Shown here one piece after another: positions 22,283 to 33,242 of a stretch of DNA of 64,000 bases. Each line of letters opens with the position of its first letter. The stretch's first letter is position 1. The position numbers were made by a program, and so were the translations under genes. This DNA comes from Trissonchulus latispiculum (taxonomy: Eukaryota > Nematoda > Enoplea > Enoplida > Ironidae), in NCBI GenBank assembly GCA_030248195.1, contig JASAND010023192.1, positions 1 through 64,000 on the forward strand, written 5' to 3'. The notes under the pieces were generated by a model. It worked only from the letters and a program-made list of their open reading frames with translations, made no database searches and had not been told where the DNA came from.

Positions 22283-25200
22283 CTAGGCAAATCCGGCTTG
22301 GAAGAAATCGGGGACACGTCGGATTCGTTGCTGGCGCTGATGTCCCTGATCATTGGGCTGATGATTCGGAGGCGGATCTGGAGCTGGGACTTCGGCAACG
22401 TCTTCCGCTTCAGGAGGCAGTGGTAGAATCGGTGCGTCGTCTTCGTCGTTTTCTTCGGACGTGACACGGGCTTTGGTAAGTTTCCTGGCGTGCCATATCT
22501 TCCCATTCTCCAGTTGGTAGGTGAATTTACCCTTCCGTCGAATGATTCGCAGAGGCTTGGACCACGAAGATTTTCCCTTCGGAGTCCATGGCAATCGACA
22601 TCGAACCCAATCTCCTGGCATGAGGCTGTTGGATTCTGGCATGACTCGCAGCTTCTTCGGCTTGTGCAGTGTCGGCGGCGTAAGCATCGTCTTCATCTTT
22701 CTTCCTCCGTGAAGAACTTCGAACGGTGACAAACCTGTGATGGAATGTGGCGTACTTCGGTAGGTGACAAGGATCTTCCTGATGCATGACTCCCACGTTG
22801 ATCCTTCGAGGCATCCAATCTGTAATCCTTCCTTCATCACTCGGTTGAATCTCTCCACCATTCCATTAGACATAGGATTGTAGACGGCAGTCTTCAGATG
22901 TCTGATGTTGCGCTCCTTGAGGTAGGTTTCGAAATCTCCCGAAATGAATTGTGGCCCATTGTCAGTGACCAATTCGGCAGGATATCCATGGCGAGCAAAG
23001 ACCAAATCCAAGAATTTGATCACATCTGCAGTAGTGTAGTTGGAGCGGCATCCAACCTCGGGCCATTTGGAAGTGTAGTCTTGGAGCACAAGTAGGAATC
23101 GTTGATGATATGGAGCAGTGGCAAATGGTCCCGCAATGTCCAACGCTAGGCGGGTCCACGGCATCGTCGGCACTTCAGTAGGCTGTACCACTGAAGGTAG
23201 CGGCTTAGCTGACTTGTCAGACAGCTGGCAGGCTCCACATCGGTTGACCCAATCTTCGGCATCTTTCTGCATCTGTGGCCACCAGTAGGTTTCTCGCAGT
23301 CGTTGCTTCATCCTGACAACGCCTGGATGGCCATCATGTGCTAGGGCAAGCACACGTCTTCTCAGAGTTTCAGGAACAATCAGAACTGTTCCCTTGAAAA
23401 GACCGCCGTTGACTTCGGACAAATCATTCCGGACTGGATAGAACGGTTTCAGGTCTGGATCAACCTGATCGTTCTTCGTCCATTGGCGTCGCATCACTTG
23501 CATCAGCTTCCTCAGCACGGGATCAGCTTCGACTTCTTTCTTCAGTTCTTCTGCGGAAATTGCAGCAGAAATGGCAAATGCTGCAACGTAGGCATCGCAG
23601 CAAGACTCAGGAATGTCTTCGGTATTCTTCAGTGGCAAAGGCAACCTGGACAAAGCATCAGCGAGAGCGTTGTCCTTGCCTGGCTTGTACTCGACTCTGT
23701 AATCGAATTCCGCCAGACGCAAGTACCACCTGGCAATCCGCAGTGGCTTGTGACCCTTGGCTCCAATCGGTGTATTGAACAGCGAAACCAGGGCTTGCTG
23801 ATCCGATCGTATGGTGAATTGATTTCCCCATAGAAGGTATTTCCACTTCTCACATGCCCAAACGACAGCATAGGCTTCCAGTTCTGTCACGGAATATCGT
23901 CTCTCGGTAGGTGACAGGCTCCTGGAGGCGTAGGCAATGACGACTTCTCTTCCGTCATGAATCTGAGATAGAGCAGCACCCAGTCCAACTGTTGAGGCAT
24001 CTGTAGTAACGAACGTCGTACTACCCTTGCGGTAGAATCCTAGGACTGGCTTGCTGCAAAGATCTTGGATGATGTTTTTGTAGGCATCATCCACCTCTTG
24101 TGTCCACTCCAACTGGGAGGACGAACTTCGCTCGGCAGCTCTCAGCGGCTCCACTCTTGTTGAAAAGTGTGGCAGGAATCTGAGGTAGTAAGTGGCAGCT
24201 CCGAGGAAAGTCTTCAACTCCCGAACAGTCTTCGGCTTCGGCATCTGAGCAATCGCTTCGACATTGTCCGCCAAAGGCAGCACTCCTTGATCGGAAAGAG
24301 TGTGGCCGACGAAGTCGATCTTGCTCTTGTGCAGGTCCAGCTTCGGTGGTTCCACAGTTGCTCCAACCTCTTCAAGTCTTCTCAGGACCTTGAGCAATCG
24401 TTGATCATGAATTTCTTTGGTCGACCCATGGATGAGGATGTCGTCGACCAAAGGAACCACTCCTTGAAGCCCGGACAGGATCTGTTCCATTGCCTTCTGG
24501 AATACACTGGCAGAGCTTTTGTAGCCCATAGGCAATCGGCAATACTGGAACAATCCGATCGGCGTCAGAAATGCAGTGAGGTGACGGCTGTCTTCCGTCA
24601 ATGGCAGCTGGAAGTAGGCTTTTCGCAAATCAATCTTGCTGAATATCTTCGACTGGCCAACATCAGTGAGGATTTCTTCTGTAGTGGGTAGCGGGTACTG
24701 GTCCGCTACCACGGATTGATTGAGATTTCGCATGTCGCAGCACACGCGAACTTCGCCAGATTTCTTCGGTACCACAACCATTGGATGGACCCATTCAGCG
24801 GCCTCAATCTTCTCGATGATACCGGCTGACTCCATCCTCTTCAGTTCTTCGATGGCAGGTTCCATCAATGCCAGTGGTGGTCTTCGCAGCTTCGTGGCAA
24901 TCGGCTTTGCTCCATCTTTCAATCGGATTCGATGCATGAATCCTTTGAGAGGACCCAGTTCCTCCCTGAACAGCTTCGGAAACTTCGCCTGAACATCATC
25001 AATCTGACCGATTGAGTTGACCTCTTCTGGACCATTGGCACGGAGCTGAATCTTCAGAGCTCGGAAAAGGTCCATTCCGAACAGAGGCTTATCGTTGACA
25101 TCGACCACGATAAGGTTGACGTCTGCCTGGCGATCCTTGAAACGGACCGTGGCTTGAACTGTTCCGGCGACTGGCAGTGCTGTTCTTCCGTACCCGACTG

Positions 25201-26176
25201 CTGACAGCTGGCATGGACGTATTCTTGCTCCCGGAAATTCTCTTTTCATCTGCCTCAATGGTAGGATGGATCTGGTGCATCTTGTATCGACGACCATCGG
25301 CAGATGTCGAGTGACTCCGGCAATGCTGACTTCGAAGGCTGGAATGATGAGTTCAGTTGAGGCTGCTGGAACCTCAACCTCGGCCTTCAAGATGTCCACT
25401 GACGATGTTGTGGCTGGCTTCGATCTGGACCGTCTTGGCGTAGGCGTCTTCTGGAACGCCTTCTTCTGTTGGTCTGATGCTCGGCAGACAGCGGCAAAGT
25501 GACCCATTTTGCCACAAGCATCACATGTCTTCCCCAAAGCAGGGCACCTCGGATCCTTCGGGCGATGACCTGGCTTTCCGCAACAAAAGCAGGTCTGGGC
25601 TGATTGATTCTGAGGCTTCCATGGTCTGGCTGGTTTGGATGAGGCGGCATTCACTGAGGACGAGACCTGAGAACCGGAAATGGCCTTCGCATCCCTGCTA
25701 GCCTGTTCCACCTGACGTGCCACTGAGAGAGCCTTCTCCAGTGTCAGGTCGGCTTCCATCAAAAGTCTCTCCCTGGTTCTGGAACTGGAGGTCTTCTCCA
25801 CCAGTTGATCCCTGATGAGCTCCTCTTCCAGATCCCTGTAGTTGCACGGAACAACAAGGCGTCGCAGTTCCGCCAACCATTCATCCACCTTCCGGGTTCC
25901 CTGGGCACTTTCCCTGAACCGGACCCGGGCAGCCACCAGGTTTTCCCTGGCGCCGTCCCACCACGCACAGAGTCTGGCAGTGACTCCGACCTCTTCTTCT
26001 TCGGCCTTGGGACGGCCAAGGAACAGAGCCGAGAAGTGACTCTGACGTCGTCTTCTTTGGCCAAGGAACAGAGATTGGAAGCAGCTCTGACCTCGTCTTC
26101 TTCGGCCTTGGGACGGCCAAGGAACAAAGCCTGGAAGCGGCTTTGACCTCGTCTGCTTCGGCCTTGGGACGGCCAA
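22283..26176 (-). CDS. Retrotransposon polyprotein (partial gag, protease, RT, RNase H, integrase)
   Basis: The open frame of about 1297 codons has no ATG at its start (the first codon is TTG; the first Met after that is near residue 140). Domains by residue: C-terminal Gag part about 85-165; two CCHC zinc knuckles at 196-210 and 218-231; aspartic protease 293-370; reverse transcriptase about 430-620 (FSKIDLRKAYFQ, LPMGYKSS, LVDD at 576-579); RNase H about 715-845 (TTDAS, TELEA, SDQQALV); integrase HHCC about 945-985 and DDE core 1010-1115 (LDIAGP, TDNGPQF, MVERFNR); a basic C-terminal tail with a PGDWV segment. Oddities: the protease motif reads DTRC where the family has DTG, and the RT box reads LVDD where Y/F-x-DD is usual. 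The N-terminal Gag is missing or out of frame. Layout is Ty3/Gypsy-like, perhaps of the Mag-type group that carries two knuckles. Confidence 0.9.
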   Translation of the reverse strand: MAVPRPKQTRSKPLPGFVPWPSQGRRRRGQSCFQSLFLGQRRRRQSHFSALFLGRPKAEEEEVGVTARLCAWWDGARENLVAARVRFRESAQGTRKVDEWLAELRRLVVPCNYRDLEEELIRDQLVEKTSSSRTRERLLMEADLTLEKALSVARQVEQASRDAKAISGSQVSSSVNAASSKPARPWKPQNQSAQTCFCCGKPGHRPKDPRCPALGKTCDACGKMGHFAAVCRASDQQKKAFQKTPTPRRSRSKPATTSSVDILKAEVEVPAASTELIIPAFEVSIAGVTRHLPMVVDTRCTRSILPLRQMKREFPGARIRPCQLSAVGYGRTALPVAGTVQATVRFKDRQADVNLIVVDVNDKPLFGMDLFRALKIQLRANGPEEVNSIGQIDDVQAKFPKLFREELGPLKGFMHRIRLKDGAKPIATKLRRPPLALMEPAIEELKRMESAGIIEKIEAAEWVHPMVVVPKKSGEVRVCCDMRNLNQSVVADQYPLPTTEEILTDVGQSKIFSKIDLRKAYFQLPLTEDSRHLTAFLTPIGLFQYCRLPMGYKSSASVFQKAMEQILSGLQGVVPLVDDILIHGSTKEIHDQRLLKVLRRLEEVGATVEPPKLDLHKSKIDFVGHTLSDQGVLPLADNVEAIAQMPKPKTVRELKTFLGAATYYLRFLPHFSTRVEPLRAAERSSSSQLEWTQEVDDAYKNIIQDLCSKPVLGFYRKGSTTFVTTDASTVGLGAALSQIHDGREVVIAYASRSLSPTERRYSVTELEAYAVVWACEKWKYLLWGNQFTIRSDQQALVSLFNTPIGAKGHKPLRIARWYLRLAEFDYRVEYKPGKDNALADALSRLPLPLKNTEDIPESCCDAYVAAFAISAAISAEELKKEVEADPVLRKLMQVMRRQWTKNDQVDPDLKPFYPVRNDLSEVNGGLFKGTVLIVPETLRRRVLALAHDGHPGVVRMKQRLRETYWWPQMQKDAEDWVNRCGACQLSDKSAKPLPSVVQPTEVPTMPWTRLALDIAGPFATAPYHQRFLLVLQDYTSKWPEVGCRSNYTTADVIKFLDLVFARHGYPAELVTDNGPQFISGDFETYLKERNIRHLKTAVYNPMSNGMVERFNRVMKEGLQIGCLEGSTWESCIRKILVTYRSTPHSITGLSPFEVLHGGRKMKTMLTPPTLHKPKKLRVMPESNSLMPGDWVRCRLPWTPKGKSSWSKPLRIIRRKGKFTYQLENGKIWHARKLTKARVTSEENDEDDAPILPLPPEAEDVAEVPAPDPPPNHQPNDQGHQRQQRIRRVPDFFQAGFA

Positions 26177-26280
26177 GGAACAAAGCCTGGAAGCGGCTTT
26201 GATCTCTTCTTCTTCGGCCTTGGAACGGCCTGCGCACGGAGTCTGGAAGCGACTCCAACCTCTTCTTCGGCCTGGAAACG
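25990..26280 (-). repeat. Tandem repeats in the gag leader
   Basis: A GGCCTTGGGACGGCCAAGGA-like word recurs near 26003, 26104, 26160 and 26217 (spacing about 57 bp, one gap of about 100). The repeats stay open in more than one frame, giving arginine, proline and glutamate-rich low-complexity peptides. They occupy the place where N-terminal Gag (matrix and most of capsid) would be expected. Confidence 0.7.
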
Positions 26281-26422
26281 GCCTTGGCAGAGCAGTCTTT
26301 CAAGCCTGGAGGCGGCTTGAAAGTCTTCTTTCTTCGAGCCTGGGGGCGGCTCAGCAGTCTTCAGTCTTCTAGGCCTAGCAGTGGCCTGGCAACGTCTGCT
26401 TTCTTCGCCTTCTTCGTAGGCA

Positions 26423-26440
26423 GGCAAACAGTGCGCCAAA
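26423..26440 (-). other. Primer-binding region next to 5' LTR
   Basis: On the minus strand the sequence directly after the LTR is TTTGGCGCACTGTTTGCC. The TGGCGC at two bases from the LTR is the usual form of a tRNA 3'-end complement (TGG pairing with CCA). The exact tRNA is not assigned. Confidence 0.55.
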
Positions 26441-26595
26441 TGTAGTGGGCGACTGTGAGAAGAGAGAACAAGCAGACTGATTTAATCACAGAAAACAAGC
26501 ACTTATATAGGCCGTAAACTAATTTGCATATTACACAGCATAACAATAACAAAGACTTAGAGTTTCACGTGAATGTCAAGTCTGCAGACACTACA
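26441..26595 (-). repeat. 5' LTR (right in window)
   Basis: The 155 bp LTR at the 5' end of the minus-strand element. It differs from its partner at two positions near the left edge (GAGAACAAGC versus GAGGACAAGT). Confidence 0.9.
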
Positions 26596-26600
26596 GTATT

Positions 26601-28780
26601 AACTGAAAGTTATCTCTTAAAATCAAAGAATAGAAGAGCAGAGTTGTAGGTTTTGCTGAGAGGATTTGAATGACTACAAGTTTGACACTATAGGATATCC
26701 TCAGTGAAAGTTCTGGTGGATTAAAGTAATTTCTCTAAACTAACCAGCAGCTTAATTTAATAACTTTTTCTACAAAGCAGCCTACCATGGTTATAATCGA
26801 ATAAGGACTTTCAAACGCTGTAAAACGATACAAATTGCAGCCCGTCATTAAATTCTTCTGCTTACAAAAAATTAGAAACAGGTACAGGTAAGTGCCAGAC
26901 AGAGGTCAGATATAGGGCACATGTTGTATAACAATATGGAATTATGATACCATACTTTTCGGATATAGCTGATAAGAACAAGTGCTCAAAGGTCAGAAGG
27001 TCAGTAAGCGTGGAGAAGGACACCCAGCATAAATTCACGAGTTTTTTGAAATAACCACCAGGAAACCTATTTGTTCCTAGCACTTTTGAGAAAATTTTAG
27101 TTTTAATTTAAGAAAATTTTAATTTCAGAAAAAACTTTCTTACAATTTTAGTAAATATAAACAAGAGATACCCGCAGCTATTTCTATGTGCTTTCTATTT
27201 CTAAAAATTTGAATCAATCCGGTCTTCGGGACCGCGGAACGAATCCGATTAGCCGATCTGATATATACATATATATACAATATACACATTACTATTTTCT
27301 AACGGGATTTTGTTTGAAAATCTTAAGTTACACCTACATAACATTCATGATATAGGTATAAATCAGAAATTCGTCAAAGGATTTCTACTAGTTGTTTTTA
27401 TGAAATAGAGATTAGTTTTATTACATGCAGCATCAGGTATAGGACATGTAATATATTTCCTTACGATTCTCAAACAAATTCAGGAGAAAGCAGTAATCGT
27501 TCCGCTAAGTCCATGGGGGGAGGCTTAGCCTGAAGAGGATTACCTGAGAACTCGGAATCTTGAATCTTGTTGGGAGCTAAAAGGGTTTTCTGTCCTCCGC
27601 AGATGTTGTAGCTGAGCGCTAGTTAGTGACAAAACTTTATTGCGCAAACTATCATGGACAGGTTGTGCCTTAATTACCTGTACTTTTCCTCTCTAACTTA
27701 ATTTAAGTCCTAGGCACTGGTTGATGTAGGTAATACATTGTAGCACCGATCCGATTTCTGTTTTTGTATTTTCTAGTGGCGAGTTGTGCAGAAGAAGTGT
27801 CATGACTGTTTTACTGTGCACGTGCGCTATAATGCTTAAGAAAGAGAGGAGGGGTGTTTAGTTTTTGGGTAATGTGTGTATACCTGTCCCGATTTCTTTT
27901 ATTTTCAACGTATTTTGTAATTCAAGTGGTAGATTTCCAAGAAATTTTATACTTAAGCTGGATCTTTTACGGTTGTTGGGTAATTCCATCTCAAAGTAAA
28001 GGTTTGCGTCTGCTGTAAAAATGCGTTGCTAATTTTGTTGTATACTTTTGAATTCCAATTTATGCTACCGTATAAAATGTCCACAAATTTTAATGAAAAT
28101 TAAATTTTTTGACCATTCAGAATTGGCGCAATTCCTGTGAAAGGATGAATTTTCGCGCCAAAGGAGCGGCACGGCTCTTAGAATCCAATCCATATATATA
28201 TATATGCACAACCAATAATACAACTAAATCCTTGCTTTCTTTACTGTTTTGACTGCGGAAACAAACTTTGCTAAAACCTACAATATTGCTAGACCTTGTT
28301 GTAAGGCATAATACGCACATAATAGGATAACTTTATTGCAGGGTGATTTCCTCGTCAGCTTACAACTTTGACCTTGACGTAACCTACGAAAAGCTGAATC
28401 GAAAATAAGTCACTTAGATTCGCGTTCTTTGAACCTGGATAATATATACTCAAGTCACAACTTTTCATTCAAATCGAGGTCTACTTGGTAAAGCTGAAGA
28501 TTTTGAAATATCAAAGTTAGATTCAAATTTGAAATTCATAATTGAATCAAAATCAAAATTTTTGGTATAAACTTCGACTAGCTGCAAATGCATGCAACCG
28601 TAACTGTGTATATATGAGTGAAAAAGAGTACTTGCAATGAATTATGAATTTATTGTGTGTATGTATGTAATATTTTAACTGTTAATACGTACATAATACA
28701 AGAAGCAGCATCTTACAATCACTTCCCCTGGGTTGAGTTTAGCTGTGGAGGGAATAAATATGATGTGTGGTTGTCTAATT
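26601..28780. other. Non-coding, nothing recognised
   Basis: AT-rich sequence. A word CAACCGTA at 28597-28604, preceded by TTGAATCAAAATCAAAA, resembles the right end of the element at 19375-20265 and may be a decayed solo end. Confidence 0.35.
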
Positions 28781-28944
28781 CAGTGGGCCTTTTCGTGTGC
28801 GAGTTAAACTAGCAGAGTAAAATTTTTAGCTCGTTTAAAAGTCCAAGTGAGTTAAAAGGAACCGTTTAACCCTTTCAACCCTGCGCACGAAAATAATGGA
28901 GTTAATTTTAACTCGTTTAACTCGCTGCGCGAAAAGTCCCACTG
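28781..28944. mobile_element. Miniature TIR element, 164 bp
   Basis: The ends read inward are CAGTGGGCCTTTTCG and CAGTGGGACTTTTCG, followed by a shared GCGAGTTAAAC; CAGTG fits the hAT YARNG rule. The 8 bp flanks (GTCTAATT and AGTGTGTG) do not match. Words from it (AGTTAA, TTTTCGCG) recur near 38870 and 43550. Confidence 0.55.
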
Positions 28945-30349
28945 AGTGTGTGGAATACTGAGTTATGTTACAACTCCAATGCTGTATGGGTTTTTTCCGG
29001 ACGCGTGAGTTCTTGTGTGGGATCAGCTACGTTGGCTTATTGGCTATAAAGCTGTTATCAAGATCAAGAGTACATAATACATAAGAGTATAGCATGACAA
29101 CAGGCATATGTGCTCTGTTCTTGGATAAAAGCTTTAGATGGTAAAACTTCTGTATTTGGATTGGATCTGCCTTTTGTTTTTTCTAAAGTTTAACCAGGAA
29201 ATGTTTAACGTTATTAGTTTATTTTATGTCCCATTGTCTGTAACTTTTGTGACTGGCCGAAGGATGAGTTTTGCCAATTCAGAATCCACTATTTCCAGGA
29301 AATCCTATTTGATTCATGACTCTCTCATGAACCCTCGTCAGTCTAAAAGTTTGAATTATTAAATTTAACAACTTTTCCTTAACGAATTTTTGGGGGTGAT
29401 CTGAAGCTTTGAGGAGAGATTACTTGTTTCAGGGAAAAGAAGAGACGGAGAAGTGGTCATAAATTTTAACTTTCCGTCCCGATTTTGGGCGTTAATGGTT
29501 CATTTTGAGCCTAAACAACCTCCAAAGGATGGGGTAAATGGATATGAAGGAAAAGTCATTAAGACGCAGGGCTGCTGGTAGAGTTATACTTTTGGCCCAA
29601 AGAAGGAAAAGCAAAGAAATTTGTGACTTTCCTCCTTGATGAGTTTTTCCCACTGAGATAAAAGACCAAGTTTAATAGCCCTGCCTTGTCAACACTAGGT
29701 GGAATATTAAAAGATTCAACGCTTCTTTATGACGTCCGCCCCGGCCCCTGCGCCCGCCCAGTTCGACTTTGGGATAATCTGGTATATCTTCTAGTTGATG
29801 TTAGCATCAGCAGCTTTCCCTGTCTTACTCACCATCTTAGAAAGAAACCTTCTCACCATGGATTGACATAAAGTAGTGCAGCAAAATTTCACAGGCTCAA
29901 CGATGTAGTAATATGTAGATCAGCAATTCTACGATTATGGCTACATAAGTTGTTGATTCTGAGTTCATCCTGTTCGATTTTCAGGGGCAAGCTTCAGAAA
30001 ACTTTTAGCTTGCAAACTTGTAGCTTTTCTTATGATAGGTGGCCAAAATGGTTTGATGATGGGCGGCGCTGCCATTGGAGCAGATAGGTGAATGGTAACG
30101 AATTATATGAATATTATGAGTAAAACATTATATATTGATTTTTCGTCCAATTTTTTGCTAATTTTGTTTTCAAGCGGCAAAACTTCAAGTTTATATTAAT
30201 ACTTTTATTCTTAGAAAGTATATGTATACGTAAATAACGATAAGATACACTCAGAATGGGAACTCTTGTACTTTGTCCTTTCCCTTCCGACTCACCTATA
30301 ACTGTTGATTTTTTGATCAGTAATTTTAAAAGTTTGTAGTTGACTGGAG
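28945..30349. other. Non-coding with one solo terminus
   Basis: A copy of the CAAGAGTACATAAT terminus with following TAAGAGT lies at 29065-29100 and matches the left end of the element at 16884. Nothing else is recognised; short ORFs lack motifs. Confidence 0.4.
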
Positions 30350-30720
30350 CACACTGGAAACTGCGGAATTCAAAAATTCAAGTTTTTATTTTCTAGAAAG
30401 CTGCGTTTTGCATGTATGGCCTTCTGGGTCCTTGAGCACAAATCTGAAATCAGTTGTTCGATTAAACTAATTCGGTTTAGCTCAGTGAGACCTAAAGTTG
30501 TAAGCTTAAAATGCAATTTTACAAACGTTTGTGTTGAGCTAACGAAAATTTAATCCGAAAACAAATTTCAGGTTCGTGCTCATCTACAATATACAATAAC
30601 CTTTTAGCCAACCACAGTCGAAATGTTTGTAAGTCAATTACTGCATCCTTACAAACTTAGAAATTTAAATTTTTTAAATTTTAAAATTTTAAAAAACTAT
30701 TAAATTTATCTGTGGTCAAC
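30350..30720. repeat. Decayed copy of the GGGTCTTTCCC foldback family
   Basis: It contains the family words GAGCACAAATCTGAAATC, AGCTCA near AAGTTGTAAGCTTAA, and a converse GTTGAGCTAACGAAAA, followed by AT-rich AAATTTTAAAATTTT-type sequence, in the same order as 15537-16170 but strongly diverged. Ends not defined. Confidence 0.55.
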
Positions 30721-32404
30721 CTCTACAAAATATTTAAATTTTCCCTAATACATTCTTGCTGGGCTTAGATGGTCAGAATTGTCGCTGCGACCGAGAGCGA
30801 TATTCCCAGTCCTGGTAATGGGACAGACGGTTCAGTCCGTTCATTTCTTTATCAAAATGCATCAAATATCATTTTGGCTGGGTTTATCCAAGCTTTACCC
30901 ATTAAAACGTCGCAGCGGCAAGATACCAAACAAAAAGGTTTTAGTACGTACCTACATTAAAACTGCAAATCTTAATGGACACGCACACGATATTTCAATA
31001 TTCGGAGATAAACTACATAACTTAATCGATGGGATAGGAATTAATTGATTTATATGATTTGAAATCTTAATATATCTGAGAATCTTATCTGTGTCCTTTC
31101 GTGTTTAGAAAAATGTTTTTATTTTATTTCAACATTATATTTCATTTTTATTTGTTTTCATTCTTAACATAAATAGAATAGATCATGGCAGCATTCCTGA
31201 ACAGATTAAGTTTAAACTTTATTACCGAAATAATCAAATTTAGTCATGAATAATATGCATGCAGTTTTATCCTTCGAAATTGCATTTTCACTTTTCAGAA
31301 AACTACTTTGACATCTGTCAGTCAGCGCGTCTGGAATATTTCAAAATTACTATCTAATCGTAATACTGACACTGAGTTGATAAAGTTATTTAAATTCTGG
31401 AGTGACAGCTTTTACATTTTAATAACTTTCTCCCTCGTTTTGTAACACAGTCACTCAAAATACCACAAGAAGAAAGATGCACGCGACCTTCTAGTTTCCC
31501 ACCTGGCTATCCCCTGTGGCTAAGTTATGCACTTTCCTTTTTCAACTTGAGACTATGGTAGAAATTGTTTTCCCGCTCACCAAATTATGCCGAGATATGT
31601 GGGGCCCTATTTTAAAACAAATTTAAAATTGTTTGTCACAAAAGTGACATCTGACAAAACTAAAGACTCAATCAAAAGAATATTGCACGGTTCTTCCGAC
31701 GAATTAATGCTGAACGGAAGAAGCATTTAGGAAATAAATGTGAGAATTAAACTGTTCACGTGCTAATTATAGTTAAATTAAGTTTTGGTTCACAGATTTC
31801 AGTGCACATTGAACAAAATTTCCGCAGTTCTTCTTACTGCATATAATCTATATCTACAATTTTACAGGTCTACCTATGCAATATTTTTAAGCTTGACGAT
31901 ATAACAAGATCAATGCAAAATCTTGAAGTCGAACTCTAGTTCATTTTTTGTTTCAGAAAATTTTAAAATCTTGGTGGACTTACCACCCTGATTTTAATAT
32001 TCTTTTATTTATATAAGGAACTTCCGAATCGGCTTGGACGCTAATTGGTAGGACGACAGTTAGGAAAGTAGAAAATTCAGCTGTAAAGTTGAATGTTGAA
32101 CAACATGAATATACCCAACAAATTCTGTAATATTTTTGGCTGTTTTGCTTGAACAAGATCGGAAGTGTGACAGTAAAATTCAAAAGAAGTAATGTTTCTC
32201 GTTAGGGTCGGTTGGACTCGGAGTTTCAATGCTTCTTTGGCTCGGATCGGCAGCAATTGTAGTCGGTTTGTCTCGGCTCACACTGGGCTCGAGCCAAAGT
32301 ACTCATCTGTATTTGGAAGTATTGCGCAGCTTCATGATGCCTTGTTTACTTCAAATTCTGAGATATGTTTGGGGCTTTGGTGCCACTTACAAATACAAAA
32401 TATT
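30721..32404. other. Non-coding, nothing firm
   Basis: AT-rich. At 32206-32290 there is a CTCGG / GGCTCG-rich patch starting TAGGGTCGGTTGGACTCGG, which looks like the GC-rich inner end of the hAT-like elements, but no partner end was found. Confidence 0.35.
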
Positions 32405-33242
32405 AATATAAGCTAAAGTTGTAAGCTTAAGATGTAGGCATATCCTGAGATAACTAAAATCCGAATCGAAAAACGGATTTCAGATACGTGCTTGCCCCAG
32501 AACACCCCAGTATGCAAGTTTTCAGCAAACTCCTGGGCAAAAATTTTTTGATCCCCTTGGTTCCCTCCTTACCAACTTATATATATATAATTTTAAAATT
32601 TTAAAATTAAAATTTGGTTTAAAATTAAAAATTTCCCCAGCCCTAACTTTTGAATTCAGGATGAATTCAGAAATTCAAAATTTTTAAAATTTAAAAAATT
32701 TTTAAATTTTAAATCTTAGTTTGGTAAGGAGGAAGGGGAACCGAAAAATTTTTAGAAAAACATTTTGCTGAAAACTTGGATACAGGGGTTTTCAGGGGCG
32801 CTGAGCACGAATCCGAAATCCGTGTTTCGGATTACATCTTACAGTACAGTACATCTTAAGCTTACAACTTTAGCTTATTGCGGATTCGTGCTCAGCGCCC
32901 CTGAAAACCCCTGTATATATGCACGTTTTCAGCAAAATGTTTTTTAAAAAATGTTTCGGTTCCCCTTGGTCCCCCCTTACCAAAGTAGAATTTAAAGCTT
33001 TTAAAGTTTTTTTACAATTTTAAAATTTTTGAATTCATCAGCCTATAGTATGCACCCATACAAAATTTCAAAGTTATTGGTAAAAAATAAATAGTTAGGG
33101 CTGGGGGGAATTGCGCAAGAGACCCTAAAATTTTTGCACTTGAAATCAGCAGGTCCGAAAACCCACCCCTACCAAATTTCAACTGAATCTGTCAACTTTT
33201 GCTTCTTCGGAGCACGGGGAGGGGAAATACTAGGAAAGACCC
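32405..33242. repeat. Nested, decayed foldback copies
   Basis: A half copy (about 32405-32635) and a more complete palindrome (about 32636-33106, ends CCCCAGCCCTAACT in inverted orientation) share the words GCTGAGCACGAATCCGAAATC, CCCTTACCAA and TTTTCAGCAAA with 15537-16170. The right end at 33242 closes with GGAAAGACCC, as in the intact element. This suggests one element inserted in, or recombined with, another of the same family. Confidence 0.6.

Larger units (their letters stand above)
22097..26595 (-). mobile_element. Ty3/Gypsy-type LTR retrotransposon, complete 4.5 kb insertion
   Basis: The element is bounded by two 155 bp LTRs that differ at only two positions, each running TGTAGTG to CACTACA. 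It is flanked by 5 bp direct repeats GTATT (22092-22096 and 26596-26600). Read on the minus strand the order is LTR, primer-binding region, tandem-repeat leader, truncated gag with two zinc knuckles, protease, reverse transcriptase, RNase H, integrase, polypurine tract and LTR, which is the Ty3/Gypsy order. The near-identical LTRs and a 1297-codon open frame argue for recent insertion, although the gag start and two catalytic motifs look unusual. Confidence 0.95.

Noticed and set aside
22180..26552. Numerous plus- and minus-strand ORFs overlapping the retrotransposon
   Set aside because: They are shadows of the 1297-codon polyprotein frame or of the LTRs; none shows domain motifs in its own frame.
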